Origin: Agrococcus jejuensis
GTDB taxonomy: Bacteria > Actinomycetota > Actinomycetes > Actinomycetales > Microbacteriaceae
Direction: 5' to 3'
Length of the DNA: 64,000 nucleotides
Assembly: GCF_007679035.1 (NCBI RefSeq)
Contig: NZ_VEFR01000001.1
Span: 496,001 to 560,000 of the forward strand
The position numbers were made by a program, and so were the translations under genes. Numbering within the stretch: the first letter of the stretch is position 1; each line of letters opens with the position of its first letter. The notes beneath the pieces are model-generated. The model saw nothing but the letters and a program-made list of their open reading frames with translations, did no database searches and had not been told where the DNA came from. This document shows positions 35,605 through 44,202 of the stretch, in pieces.

Positions 35605-35984
35605 GCGCTCACGCTAGACCCGGGCTCGCCGTCGGCATCCGTGGAGCCCGCGATCTCCGTCTCGAGCGCGCGCAGCGCACGACGGAACCGGTGGAGGTAC
35701 ACGGACGTCGTGACGATCGAGCTCACCGACAGCGCCGCGACGCCCCAGAGGATCGGATGCGCGACGGCGGCGAGCACGCCGAACGCGACCGCGCCGATGG
35801 CATGCACGACGATGCTGCCGACGCCGTGCGCCTCGACCCGTCCCGGCCTCGAGAGCAGGATGCGCTCGCGCAGGTCGTCGGGCCGCGCGGTGCGTCGAAC
35901 GACGAGGATCGGCATCGCGACGCCGAGCGCCACGACGATGGCGGCGACGATCGCGACGTGCGGCGCGGCGCTCGGGTCGATCAC
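35601..35984 (-). CDS. Small membrane protein, unknown
   Basis: 127 residues with about four hydrophobic segments (HVAIVAAIVVALGVAMPIL; then three between 60 and 105) and an acidic tail. GTG 35984 starts 5 nt after the lipoprotein stop; its own TGA overlaps the DHFR-like ATG. Gene order lipoprotein-membrane protein-reductase suggests an operon. No family recognised. Confidence 0.68.
   Translation of the reverse strand: MIDPSAAPHVAIVAAIVVALGVAMPILVVRRTARPDDLRERILLSRPGRVEAHGVGSIVVHAIGAVAFGVLAAVAHPILWGVAALSVSSIVTTSVYLHRFRRALRALETEIAGSTDADGEPGSSVSA
35611..35616 (-). promoter_or_regulatory. -10 TAGCGT, leaderless (DHFR-like 35604)
   Basis: Hexamer 6 nt before ATG, inside the end of the upstream gene. 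Confidence 0.5.
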
Positions 35985-35989
35985 CCGGG

Positions 35990-36643
35990 TCAGCCCTGTC
36001 CGGGACCGCCGAGCGACTGGCCCGGCGGTGGCGTGGGACAGACCGTCGTGTCGCCGAAGGCGCCGACCTCCGCACGCACGACGACGCCGTCGGATGCGAG
36101 CGCGACGGTGAGGCCGATGCCCTCGATCGCACCGACAGCCGGGACGTGCGCGACCGGTGCGCCGTCGATGGCGACGTCGTCCTCGACGCGCTGCGACGTC
36201 GGCGACAGGAGTCCGGGCCCCGGGTTGGCTGCCAGCCAGTTCGCGGTGTCGATGACACCGGCGCCGGGCACCCGCCAGAAGCCGGTCGCGAGGCCCATGG
36301 GCGCGCACCACCACTCCTGCCACTGCAGGTCCAGCTGCGGAGCGTCCGCCGGCTCCTCGGTCACCGCGACAGCGCCCGGCGGCATCACGACGCCGGCGAG
36401 CCATGCATCCGCCTGCGCCTGCCCGGCCGCGTCGGCAGACGGCATCGTCGACGCACCGAACGTCCGCGGCGGCCACGCCGTCGGATCGACCACCGGCTCG
36501 TCGAGCGAGCCCTCCTCCACGGACGGCTCAGGGGTCGGCTGCGATGCGACCTCGCTCTCTGCATCGACGAGGAGCTGCGGCGCGCACGCCGTCAGCGCGA
36601 GCGCGGCGACGACGATGGTCACGACCATGCGGCGGTGGGGCAT
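35990..36643 (-). CDS. Lipoprotein, unknown function
   Basis: 217 residues; signal peptide ending ALTAC (Cys near 20), a Pro/Glu-rich linker, then a domain with WQEWWCAP and FGDTTVCPTPP, whose two Cys may pair. TAGCGT is 7 nt before ATG 36643 with no Shine-Dalgarno (leaderless). First gene of a three-gene minus-strand cluster. Confidence 0.75.
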   Translation of the reverse strand: MPHRRMVVTIVVAALALTACAPQLLVDAESEVASQPTPEPSVEEGSLDEPVVDPTAWPPRTFGASTMPSADAAGQAQADAWLAGVVMPPGAVAVTEEPADAPQLDLQWQEWWCAPMGLATGFWRVPGAGVIDTANWLAANPGPGLLSPTSQRVEDDVAIDGAPVAHVPAVGAIEGIGLTVALASDGVVVRAEVGAFGDTTVCPTPPPGQSLGGPGQG

Positions 36644-36650
36644 GAGCCGA

Positions 36651-36656
36651 ACGCTA
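36651..36656 (-). promoter_or_regulatory. -10 TAGCGT, leaderless (lipoprotein 36643)
   Basis: Hexamer 7 nt before ATG. Confidence 0.6.
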
Positions 36657-36783
36657 GGGGCACGGTCTGCGAGCCTGGTGCATGCTGCGAGATGCAGCCG
36701 TCTGCGCGTGCGCGCATCGCACCGCATCCGCCTCAGCCGCGATGGACCCCACGACTGCCGCTCCGACGTCGACCAGCTGCCCT

Positions 36784-36804
36784 GGCGCTGACCGCGTCAG
36801 CGCC
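36784..36804 (-). terminator. Hairpin at the end of a DHFR-like gene
   Basis: Perfect 9-bp arms GGCGCTGAC (36784-36792) and GTCAGCGCC (36796-36804) with a 3-nt loop; it includes the stop codon of the gene at 36797. Confidence 0.6.
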
Positions 36805-37354
36805 GCGTGTGGTGCAGGTGCACGAGTCCCGACGGGAATGCGCGATGCTCGACGAGGTCGAGGTCGAGACGCACGTCGTCGGGCCAGAAGCGGGTGCCGC
36901 CGCCGACCACGCTCGTCGTCACGAACTGATGGAAGTCGTCGACGAGGCCGGCACGGATCGCCTGCGCCGCGAGCATCGGTCCATCGATCGTGAGGTCCGC
37001 CGATGCGGACGCGATGAGCGCCCGCACGGTCTCGACGTCGAAGTCGCGCTCGATGCGCGTGCGCGCGCTGCGGACCTCCTGGAGCGTCGTGGAGTACACG
37101 ACCTTCTCGGCGCGCTGCCAGTCCCGCGCGAACTGCACGATGTGCGGTGGAGCGTCGGGATGCGCATGCGCGGTCTCCCAGAAGACCATCGTCTCGTACA
37201 TGCGCCGGCCGTAGAGGTAGGTGCCAACGTCGCGGAAGCGATCGCCGATGAAGGTGTGCACCTCCTCGTCCTCCGCTCCCCTGCCGAGGTCGCCGTCCGC
37301 CGCGACGGCGTAGCCGTCGAGCGACGTGATCATGCCGTAGATGAGCCGCGCCAT
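36797..37354 (-). CDS. DHFR-like reductase (RibD C-terminal family)
   Basis: 185-residue member of the same superfamily as the gene at 34945 but from a different subgroup: MITSLDGYAVAADGD, YLYGRRMYETMVFWE and LTIDGPMLAAQAIRAGLVDDFHQFV. NADPH-dependent reductase of unknown substrate. GGGAGGCGATCGCG precedes ATG 37354. Orphan, with its own terminator hairpin. Confidence 0.87.
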   Translation of the reverse strand: MARLIYGMITSLDGYAVAADGDLGRGAEDEEVHTFIGDRFRDVGTYLYGRRMYETMVFWETAHAHPDAPPHIVQFARDWQRAEKVVYSTTLQEVRSARTRIERDFDVETVRALIASASADLTIDGPMLAAQAIRAGLVDDFHQFVTTSVVGGGTRFWPDDVRLDLDLVEHRAFPSGLVHLHHTRR

Positions 37355-37459
37355 CGCGATCGCCTCCCGAGCTCCGCGCCCACCGTCGCGCGGATGCCGG
37401 CGAACCGCAACCCTTCCGACGCACGGGTGACGCATCGACACATGAGCCGCCGTGCAGCG

Positions 37460-37465
37460 TATGAT
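37460..37465 (+). promoter_or_regulatory. -10 TATGAT of the GNAT gene 37493
   Basis: Near-consensus hexamer giving a ~25-nt leader with a Shine-Dalgarno sequence. Confidence 0.55.
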
Positions 37466-37492
37466 GAATCAGGCTCAGTTTCTGGAGGACCC

Positions 37493-38098
37493 GTGCACAT
37501 CCGGCCCGCGACGATCGACGAGGCTCGGCGGTGCGCCGGCGTCGTCGCCGCCGCGCTGCTGCACGACCCGGTCGGGGTGCGCGCCGTGCGCAGCACGCAC
37601 GACCGCCTGCGACGGATGACGAGCCTCTACGAGGCCGAGCTGCGCCTCGGCGCCTTCCTCCACGGCCTGGTCGACGTCGCCGTCGTCGACGACGAGATCG
37701 TCGGCGTCGCCGCCTGGGTCGAGCCCAGCCCGTCCCGCGACATGCTCGCGATCCTGCGACAGGTGCCGCGCTACGTGCACGCGATCGGTCCGGCGCACGC
37801 CCTGAGCGCCGTCCTCGTACGACGCGCTCGCCGACGCGCTCGCCCCGACCGCCCGCACTGGCTGCTGGCCGACGTCGCCGTCGTCGATCGGGCCCGCGGC
37901 CTCGGCATCGGCGGCGCCCTCATCGAGCACGGTCTCGCGCGCATCGATGGCCCGACCTACCTCGAGGCCACGACCGCAGGGAGCCAGCGCCTCTACGAGC
38001 GCCACGGATTCACGCTGCGATCCCGCATCGGCATCGCGCCCGGCGGCTTCCCCGTGGGCATGTGGCGCGAGCCGCATCCCGTGCCCGTGCTGCGCTAG
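37493..38098 (+). CDS. GNAT-family N-acetyltransferase
   Basis: 201-residue acetyltransferase. The acetyl-CoA-binding motif A is LADVAVVDRARGLGIGGALIEHGL near 125-148, followed by YLEATTAGSQRLYERHGF. Substrate unknown. GTG 37493 has TGGAGGAC upstream; a near-consensus TATGAT at 37460 would give a 25-nt leader, so this gene uses a conventional leadered message unlike many neighbours. Confidence 0.87.
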   Translation: MHIRPATIDEARRCAGVVAAALLHDPVGVRAVRSTHDRLRRMTSLYEAELRLGAFLHGLVDVAVVDDEIVGVAAWVEPSPSRDMLAILRQVPRYVHAIGPAHALSAVLVRRARRRARPDRPHWLLADVAVVDRARGLGIGGALIEHGLARIDGPTYLEATTAGSQRLYERHGFTLRSRIGIAPGGFPVGMWREPHPVPVLR

Positions 38099-38105
38099 CC
38101 GACCC

Positions 38106-39065
38106 TCACGGCCGCACCGTGCGAGGCTGCGGCCCCGGCGACCGACGGGGCGCTCGACGCGGCGCTCGCTCGAAGCCGCCGGCGTACACGAGCCGCGCCA
38201 CCCGGTACCGATGCCCGCGCCACGGCTCGAGGTACGCCACGAGCTCCGCGTCGTCGAACGCACGGCCCGCGAGCGTCTGCCCGACGACCGTCGCGAGATG
38301 GAAGTCGCCCACCGACACCGCATCGGCATCGCCCAGCACGCGCTGTCGCACCTCCGCCGACGTCCATGCACCGATGCCGGGCAACGAGCGCAGGGCGCGG
38401 TCGACGGATGCGAGGTCACGGCCGTCGTCGACGAGTCGCTGGAGGCTGCGCTCGCGAGCGGCCGCCCATCGGATCGCGGTGGCACGGCCGAGGTCGACGT
38501 CGAACGCCCGCCACTCCCCCTGCTCGACGCCGAGCCAGGCTGCGCCCGACGGGAACATGCGCATGCCCGACGGCGCGGGGGCAGGCGCCGGGTCGCCGAG
38601 ACGGCGCACGAGGCGCGTCCACGACGTGAACGCCACGAGCGACTCGACGCGCTGCTCGAGGATCGCACCGACCATGCCGTGCAGCATGTCGCCGCTGCCC
38701 GCGATGCGCATGCCCGGATGCCCGCGGTGCGCGACCTCGAGGAACGGATGCGCCGGCACGAACCCGCTCGGGTCGTCGGCGTCGCCGAGGAGCACGGGAG
38801 CGATGGCCGCGACGTGCTCGGCACCCTCGCCCCATGCGAGGCAGCGCACGGCATCGCCGACGTGATCGAACCGCGCGACGGCCGCTCCGGTCGGCGTGCG
38901 GACCGTGCGCCACACGGCGCCGTCGCGGGCCCGCTGCTGCGTCGGATCCGCCCCGCCCTGCTGCGCGCGCCCGAGCGTCAGCCGCACCGACGTCGCGTGC
39001 CGCGGCACCCATTCGACGCGCGCGTCGGGCGTCGGCAGCACCGTGGGCAGGTCGAGGGCGGGCAC
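38106..39065 (-). CDS. DNA-3-methyladenine glycosylase (AlkA-type)
   Basis: 319-residue base-excision-repair glycosylase with an N-terminal domain and a HhH-GPD core: SMVGAILEQRVES-like helix, hairpin LRSLPGIGAWTSAEV near 225-240, and catalytic Asp in SVGDFHLATVVG. It should remove alkylated purines. GTG start with TAGGGT 6 nt upstream (leaderless). The C-terminus is Arg/Pro-rich. Convergent with the GNAT gene, 7 nt apart. Confidence 0.88.
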   Translation of the reverse strand: MPALDLPTVLPTPDARVEWVPRHATSVRLTLGRAQQGGADPTQQRARDGAVWRTVRTPTGAAVARFDHVGDAVRCLAWGEGAEHVAAIAPVLLGDADDPSGFVPAHPFLEVAHRGHPGMRIAGSGDMLHGMVGAILEQRVESLVAFTSWTRLVRRLGDPAPAPAPSGMRMFPSGAAWLGVEQGEWRAFDVDLGRATAIRWAAARERSLQRLVDDGRDLASVDRALRSLPGIGAWTSAEVRQRVLGDADAVSVGDFHLATVVGQTLAGRAFDDAELVAYLEPWRGHRYRVARLVYAGGFERAPRRAPRRSPGPQPRTVRP

Positions 39066-39071
39066 GCTGCG

Positions 39072-39077
39072 ACCCTA
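39072..39077 (-). promoter_or_regulatory. -10 TAGGGT, leaderless (DNA glycosylase)
   Basis: Hexamer 6 nt before GTG 39065. Confidence 0.6.
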
Positions 39078-39173
39078 CGGCCGACCACCGCCATGCCTGC
39101 CGATCGCATCGAACCGCGATGATCGGGTGCACGCGCACGCATCCGACGAGCATCGAGTGCGAAGGAGGCCACC

Positions 39174-40040
39174 GTGATCGCCGCGCTCAACCGCATCGTC
39201 GACGTCGTCGAGCAGCACCTCGCCGAGGACCTCGACCTCGATGCGCTCGCTCGCGACGCCGGCACGACCGGCTATCACCTGCGGCGCATGTTCTCGTCGC
39301 TCGCCGGCATGCCGCTGTCGGAGTACGTGCGGCGCCGCCGCATGACGCTCGCGGCCGCCGAGGTGCTCGGCGAGGCCGAGCTGCTCGACGTCGCCGTGCG
39401 GCACGGCTACGGGTCGACCGAGGCGTTCGGGCGCGCGTTCCGTGCCGTGCACGGCGCCTCGGTCGCCGACGTGCGGCGAGACGGCGGCCCCCTTCGTCCG
39501 CAACCGCTGCTCAGGTTCCGCCTGACCGTCGAAGGGAGCACGTCCATGGACGTCCGCATCGCCGACCAGCCCGCCATCCACCTCGTCGGGCACGCCGCGC
39601 GCGTGCCGCTCATCCACGAGGGGGTGAATCCGCACATCGCCGCGCACGTCGCGGCGATCCCGGCCGACGAGCACACGCGCCTCAAGGCGCTCAGTGCCGC
39701 CGAGCCCGCCGGCCTCCTGCAGGTGAGCGCCGACGTCGACCCCGATGCTCGCGAGGGCTCCGAGCTGACCTATCTGCACGGCGTCGCGACGCCCGCCGGC
39801 GCCGAGGTGCCCGACGACCTCGACGTCATCGAGGTGCCCGCGGGCGAGTGGGCCGTGTTCCGCACGTCCGGACCGCATCCCGCCGCGCTGCAGACCGTCT
39901 GGGCGGCGACGGCCACCGAGTGGTTCCCGTCGAACCCGTGGCGGCTGCGCCCGGGGCCGTCGATCGTCGCGATCCTCGACCGCGCCGACGACTTCAGCAC
40001 GGCCACCTGCGAGCTCTGGCTCCCCGTCGAGCGCGCCTGA
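39174..40040 (+). CDS. AraC-family regulator with GyrI-like effector domain
   Basis: 288 residues: N-terminal double helix-turn-helix of AraC type (1-100, with LDLDALARDAGTTGYHLRRMF and YVRRRRMTLAAAEVL), then a GyrI-like small-molecule-binding domain (about 125-288, ending TCELWLPVE). This Rob/BmrR-like layout suits a multidrug or stress sensor. GTG 39174 is preceded by GAAGGAGG. The neighbouring DNA glycosylase and YdeI genes are plausible targets (inference). Confidence 0.88.
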   Translation: MIAALNRIVDVVEQHLAEDLDLDALARDAGTTGYHLRRMFSSLAGMPLSEYVRRRRMTLAAAEVLGEAELLDVAVRHGYGSTEAFGRAFRAVHGASVADVRRDGGPLRPQPLLRFRLTVEGSTSMDVRIADQPAIHLVGHAARVPLIHEGVNPHIAAHVAAIPADEHTRLKALSAAEPAGLLQVSADVDPDAREGSELTYLHGVATPAGAEVPDDLDVIEVPAGEWAVFRTSGPHPAALQTVWAATATEWFPSNPWRLRPGPSIVAILDRADDFSTATCELWLPVERA

Positions 40041-40089
40041 GGCGATCGTGGTGGACGGGGCGGGTGCATCCGCCTCGCCCGCCACTGCC

Positions 40090-40095
40090 TACGAT
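40090..40095 (+). promoter_or_regulatory. -10 TACGAT, leaderless (YdeI-like)
   Basis: Hexamer 6 nt before ATG 40102. Confidence 0.6.
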
Positions 40096-40101
40096 GGCGG
40101 C

Positions 40102-40629
40102 ATGCCGAAGACCGGATCCCCCGTCGCGATCCGCTTCGAGGGCGACGTCGTGCAGGTGGGCGATCGCCGCATCGTGCGACTGCCCACCGACGTGAGCGCC
40201 ACGCTGCCCTCGCGCGGACAGGTCGCAGCCGCCGGCTCGATCGACGGCGTCGAGACCGTGACGGTCGTCGAGCCCGATGGCGAGAAGGGGCACTGGCTCG
40301 ACGTCGCCGGCGCCGACGGCGACGCGGTCTCGGTCGATCTCGCGGTGCTGCCGACGACGCAGTGGCCGGAGCCGACGATCCCTGTCGACCTCGGCAGCGC
40401 GCTCGACCACTCCGCCACGGCCTCCGCCCGCTGGCAGGCGATCACGCCCATGGCCAGGTGGGAGTGGGTGCGCTGGGTCGCCGCGACGCGCAACGCCGAC
40501 ACGCGCAGCCGCCGCGTGGAGGTGAGCATCTCGAAGCTCGACGCCGGCAGCAGCCGCCCGTGCTGCTTCGACCTGTCGTCGTGCACCGACCCCGAGCTCG
40601 CGCGCAGCGGCAGGCTCGTCGCCGACTGA
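40102..40629 (+). CDS. DUF1905/YdeI-like protein
   Basis: 175 residues: an N-terminal DUF1905-like beta-barrel region and a C-terminal YdeI/OmdA (bacteriocin-protection) region, ending in the conserved PMARWEWVRWVAATRNADT segment and a Cys-containing PCCFDLSSC. Cytoplasmic; mechanism unknown. TACGAT 6 nt before ATG marks a leaderless start. Two further DUF1905 genes lie at 43464 and 46931. Confidence 0.78.
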   Translation: MPKTGSPVAIRFEGDVVQVGDRRIVRLPTDVSATLPSRGQVAAAGSIDGVETVTVVEPDGEKGHWLDVAGADGDAVSVDLAVLPTTQWPEPTIPVDLGSALDHSATASARWQAITPMARWEWVRWVAATRNADTRSRRVEVSISKLDAGSSRPCCFDLSSCTDPELARSGRLVAD

Positions 40630-40665
40630 CGCAGGCGAGCGAGCGTCCGAGGCCCGGCGCCACCG

Positions 40666-41058
40666 TCAGCCCAGGCAGTGCTCGTCGCCCTCGGGATCCT
40701 GCATGACGAGGCACGACTCGTCCTCGTCGTTCGCCGGCAGCAGCCGAAGACGCGTCCCGCCATGCGCGACGAGCCGTGCGCACTCCGCCTCCAGCGCAGC
40801 GACGCGGGCGTCGCCAACGAGATCCCGCGCGACGCGCACGTCGAGGTGCACGCGATTCTTCACGACCTTGCCCTCGGGCACGCGCTGGAAGTACAGGCGG
40901 GGCCCGGCGCCGGTCGGATCCTCGGCGACCGCCCACGACCCGTCGCCCGCGCGCGCCGACTCGGGCACCGCGTAGCCGAGCGCCGCGCACCAGTACTCGG
41001 CCACGCGCACGGGGTCCGCGCAGTCGAACGTCACCTGCACCTGCCGCACGATCGTCAT
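40666..41058 (-). CDS. VOC-superfamily (glyoxalase-like) protein
   Basis: 130-residue member of the vicinal-oxygen-chelate fold, of the Glyoxalase_6 type: VQVTFDCADPVRVAEYWCAALGY at the N-terminus (repeat 1) and NRVHLDVRV with MQDPEGDEHCLG (repeat 2). His and Glu residues in these motifs may bind a metal; substrate unknown. TAGCGT lies 6 nt before ATG (leaderless). Confidence 0.83.
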   Translation of the reverse strand: MTIVRQVQVTFDCADPVRVAEYWCAALGYAVPESARAGDGSWAVAEDPTGAGPRLYFQRVPEGKVVKNRVHLDVRVARDLVGDARVAALEAECARLVAHGGTRLRLLPANDEDESCLVMQDPEGDEHCLG

Positions 41059-41064
41059 GGCAGC

Positions 41065-41070
41065 ACGCTA
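41065..41070 (-). promoter_or_regulatory. -10 TAGCGT, leaderless (VOC protein)
   Basis: Hexamer 6 nt before ATG 41058. Confidence 0.6.
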
Positions 41071-41165
41071 GCCACCGCATCGGGTCCGGTTCCATCCGTC
41101 GCCCACCCTCGCCGACGATCCCGCGGGTCTAGGCTGCAGCCACGCACCGTCGCGAGGAGGCACGG

Positions 41166-42419
41166 ATGAGCACGCTCCACCAGCAGGTCGACCCGGCGGA
41201 CGTCGGGATGTCGGGTCCGCATCTCGAGCACCTCGAGACGCTGCAGCGCAGCAACCTCGCCGAGCACGCGTACCAGGGCTCCGTCATGGCGATCGCGCGG
41301 CACGGCAAGGTCGCGTACGCAGAGGCCTTCGGCAAGGCCGACGAAGGCGTGCCGATGACCACCGAGGCGATCTTCCGCTTCGCGTCGATGTCGAAGACGG
41401 TCGCCGCCGCCTGCGTGCTGCAGCTCTGGGAGCGCGGCCTGCTGGGCCTCCACGATCCCGTCGCGCAGTGGCTGCCCGAGCTGGCGGATCCGCGCGTCGC
41501 CGTCGTCGAGGACTGGAACGTCACCCGCCTCGCCTCGGCCGAGCGACCGATCACGGTCCACCATCTGCTCACGATGACGGCCGGCTACACGAACACGTGG
41601 TGGCATCGCATGTTCGAGCCGTCGGTGTACGGCGTCGTGCCGCAGCTGCTCAAGGACGCCGGCGTGGTCGACACGTTCGAGACGCCGGCGACGACGCTCG
41701 AGGAGGTCGTGCAGCGGCTCGCGACCGTGCCGCTCATCGCGCAGCCGGGCACGACGTTCGACTACTCCAACAACTCGGTGAACGTGCTCTGCCGACTCGT
41801 CGAGGTGGTGTCCGGCCTCGACTTCGACACGTACCAGCGGCGCAACGTGCTCGAGCCGCTGGGCATGGACGAGACGTGGTTCTTCGTGCCGGAGTCCGAG
41901 CAGCACCGCATCGCCGCCGTGTACTGGGCCGGACGCGACGAGCGCCAGCTCGAGGATGCTCCGCTCGGCGCCGGCCTGCTTGGCCCGGAGTACTCGTTCA
42001 GCGAGCACCGCACGCTCACGATGGGCGCGGGCGGCCTGCACGGCACGACGGGCGACTACCTGCGGTTCGCGCAGATGCTGCTGAACATGGGCGAGCTCGA
42101 CGGCGTCCGCGTCCTCTCCCCTGCCGCCGTGCGCCTCATGACGACGAACCAGATCGGCGACCTCACGAACTGGCAGCTCACGCAGAACCGCTGGGGCTAC
42201 ATGGTCGACATCCAGGAGGGCGAGAACGCGCCCGCGGGCTCCCAGCACTACCTGGGCGGCCCGGGCGCCTACTCGTGGCAGGGCTTCTTCTCGACGAAGT
42301 TCGTCGTCAACCCGCGCGCCGACACCGTCATCCTCACGATGTCGACGCCCGGCTTCGACGGCGCGCTGCCGCACAACCTGCGCCTCGTCGCGGCGGCGAA
42401 CGCGGCGGTGCTCGACTGA
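41166..42419 (+). CDS. Serine hydrolase, beta-lactamase/esterase family
   Basis: 417-residue penicillin-binding-protein-like hydrolase (class C beta-lactamase/EstB family). Nucleophile motif Ser74-M-S-Lys77 in RFASMSKTVAA and the YSN motif in FDYSNNSVN are present. No signal peptide, so an intracellular esterase is more likely than a beta-lactamase. GAGGAGG precedes ATG, and a TAGGCT -10 at 41129 would leave a ~25-nt leader. Confidence 0.88.
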   Translation: MSTLHQQVDPADVGMSGPHLEHLETLQRSNLAEHAYQGSVMAIARHGKVAYAEAFGKADEGVPMTTEAIFRFASMSKTVAAACVLQLWERGLLGLHDPVAQWLPELADPRVAVVEDWNVTRLASAERPITVHHLLTMTAGYTNTWWHRMFEPSVYGVVPQLLKDAGVVDTFETPATTLEEVVQRLATVPLIAQPGTTFDYSNNSVNVLCRLVEVVSGLDFDTYQRRNVLEPLGMDETWFFVPESEQHRIAAVYWAGRDERQLEDAPLGAGLLGPEYSFSEHRTLTMGAGGLHGTTGDYLRFAQMLLNMGELDGVRVLSPAAVRLMTTNQIGDLTNWQLTQNRWGYMVDIQEGENAPAGSQHYLGGPGAYSWQGFFSTKFVVNPRADTVILTMSTPGFDGALPHNLRLVAAANAAVLD

Positions 42420-42444
42420 CGGTGCGGCGCGCGAGGATGGAGGC

Positions 42445-43467
42445 ATGAGCCTTCCCCCCGCGCTCCGGCACGCTCGCGTCGTGACGGTCGCGCCGATGGC
42501 GGGCGGCGCGACGACGCCGGCGCTCGTCGCCGCCGCCGAGGCGCACGGCGCGTTCGCCCAGCTGGCCGCCGGCTACCTGTCGGCGGATGCGCTGCGGACG
42601 CGGATCGCCGAGACGCGAGCGCTCGGCGCGACCCGGTTCGGCGTCAACCTGTTCGTGCCGAACCTGCACCGCATCGCAGCCGACGACTACGCGGCCTACT
42701 GGCGGTCGATCGCGGCCGATGCCGCCCGCGTGCTGCCGGACGCATCGATGTCGCCGCTCGTCGAGGACGACGACGACTGGCACGCGAAGCTCGACGTGGT
42801 GATCGAGGCCCGGGTGCCCGTCGTGAGCCTCACGTTCGGCCCACCGGACGTTGCCGCGCTCACGCGTCTGCGCACGGCGGGCATCCTCGTGCTCCAGACC
42901 GTGACCTCGGCAGCCGAGGCGAGGTCCGCGACGGACGCGGGCGTGGATGCGCTCACCGTGCAGGCGTCGGCCGCGGGTGGGCACTCGGGCATCTGGACGC
43001 GCGACGAGGTGCCCGCCGAGGTGCCGCTGCCCGAGCTCGTCGCCGCCGTCCGCCCAACGTCGTCGCTGCCGATCGTCGCCGCAGGCGGCATCGCGTCGCG
43101 CCGCGACGTGCAGCGCGCGCTCGGCGCGGGCGCCGATGCCGTCGCGATCGGCACCCTCGCCCTGCGGGCCACGGAGGCGGGCACGTCGGCCACCCATCGT
43201 GCCGCGCTCGCGGATCCTGCGCTCGTCGGCACCGAGCTCACGCGAGCCTTCACGGGGCGACCGGCGCGAGCGCTCGTGACGCCGTTCGTCGAGGCGCACC
43301 GCGACGCACCCTCGGGCTACCCTGCGCTGCATCACCTCACGCGGCCGATGCGCGCCGCGTCGGCGGCATCCGGCGACGCGTCGCTCGTGCATCTCTGGGC
43401 GGGCGAGGGCTGGCGCGCCGCACGGGACGCCCCGATCGCCGACATCCTCGACGACCTGGAGCCGTGA
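42445..43467 (+). CDS. Nitronate monooxygenase-like FMN protein
   Basis: 340-residue TIM-barrel flavoprotein of the nitronate monooxygenase (2-nitropropane dioxygenase) family. The APMAGG start, GVNLFVPN, VQASAAGGHSG with the conserved His, and FMN-phosphate binding AAGGIASRRDVQRALGAGADAVAIGT fit the family. It would oxidise alkyl nitronates such as propionate-3-nitronate. Its stop overlaps the DUF1905 start (GTGA). Confidence 0.88.
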   Translation: MSLPPALRHARVVTVAPMAGGATTPALVAAAEAHGAFAQLAAGYLSADALRTRIAETRALGATRFGVNLFVPNLHRIAADDYAAYWRSIAADAARVLPDASMSPLVEDDDDWHAKLDVVIEARVPVVSLTFGPPDVAALTRLRTAGILVLQTVTSAAEARSATDAGVDALTVQASAAGGHSGIWTRDEVPAEVPLPELVAAVRPTSSLPIVAAGGIASRRDVQRALGAGADAVAIGTLALRATEAGTSATHRAALADPALVGTELTRAFTGRPARALVTPFVEAHRDAPSGYPALHHLTRPMRAASAASGDASLVHLWAGEGWRAARDAPIADILDDLEP

Positions 43468-43769
43468 GGATGCGCTACGAGTTCGACGCCCTGCTCTACC
43501 GCTGGAGCGCCCGACGGGAGCTGTGGACGTTCGTCGACGTGCCGGCGGACGCCGGTCGGGAGATCCGCGAGGTGGTCGGCGCGCTCGCCGGCGGCTTCGG
43601 CGCCGTACGCGTGGACGCGCGCATCGGTGCGACGACGTTCCGCACCTCGATCTTCCCCGGCGCGGACGGCACGTACGTGCTGCCCGTCAAGCGAGCGGTG
43701 CGCGACGCCGAGGGGCTCGTGCTGGATGCGCTCGTGCGCGGCGTCGCCATCGAGCTCGTCGACCACTGA
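43464..43769 (+). CDS. DUF1905 protein
   Basis: 101 residues forming a stand-alone DUF1905 barrel: LLYRWSARRELWTFVDVP, GAVRVDARIGATTFRTSIFP and YVLPVKRAVR. Cellular role unknown. GTG overlaps the monooxygenase stop; an alternative ATG lies at 43470. Related genes are at 40102 and 46931. Confidence 0.82.
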   Translation: MRMRYEFDALLYRWSARRELWTFVDVPADAGREIREVVGALAGGFGAVRVDARIGATTFRTSIFPGADGTYVLPVKRAVRDAEGLVLDALVRGVAIELVDH

Positions 43770-43790
43770 CGCGGCCGACGAGCGCGGGCG

Positions 43791-43889
43791 TCACTCGCCG
43801 TGGTTGATGAGGCCGAGCCACTGCCCGAACGGCGCCTCGACGGGCTCGTCGGGCCACGCTGCCTGCGTGTCGCTGTCGCGGTCTGCCAT
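43791..43889 (-). CDS. Putative 32-aa small protein
   Basis: ATG 43889 with GGGGAG 8 nt upstream, then MADRDSDTQAAWPDEPVE, a Phe/Gly/Trp-containing end (APFGQWLGLINHGE) and TGA. It is acidic with no membrane helix. It is convergent to the DUF1905 gene. Support is limited to start signals and a plausible composition. Confidence 0.45.
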   Translation of the reverse strand: MADRDSDTQAAWPDEPVEAPFGQWLGLINHGE

Positions 43890-44153
43890 GGGTCGCTCCC
43901 CTCGTGCTGCCGACCGCGCTCCGGATGGGATCGCGACGGCGTTCGCGCGATCCGGTGGTCACCGGCTCGCCCTCTCAGCATGCGCCCGCGCGCACCGCCT
44001 GGACCGGCGCGCGAGGCAGAAAGTTCACGACTTCTTTCCGTGAGCGTGGAGGATCGCGCTTCGCATCCGCGCCCATCGTCGCTCGATGCTCGGATCCTTG
44101 CCGGCGAGCGGCGCGCCGCGGACATCGAGGCGGTGCACGAGGCCGTTGACCCC

Positions 44154-44172
44154 GATACCCCAGCGGGGTATC
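44154..44172. promoter_or_regulatory. CsoR-like operator 1
   Basis: Perfect inverted repeat GATACCCC-AGC-GGGGTATC, the G-tract/C-tract form bound by copper-sensing CsoR repressors. Confidence 0.8.
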
Positions 44173-44183
44173 GTGCTGATCGG

Positions 44184-44202
44184 GATACCCCACAGGGGTA
44201 TC
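44184..44202. promoter_or_regulatory. CsoR-like operator 2
   Basis: Perfect inverted repeat GATACCCC-ACA-GGGGTATC, 30 bp (about three helical turns) from operator 1 and ending 12 nt before the ATPase start codon. Confidence 0.82.

Noticed and set aside
43464-43769. Overlap between monooxygenase and DUF1905 as a gene fusion
   Set aside because: There is a clear in-frame stop and a GTG restart in another frame; they are two coupled genes.
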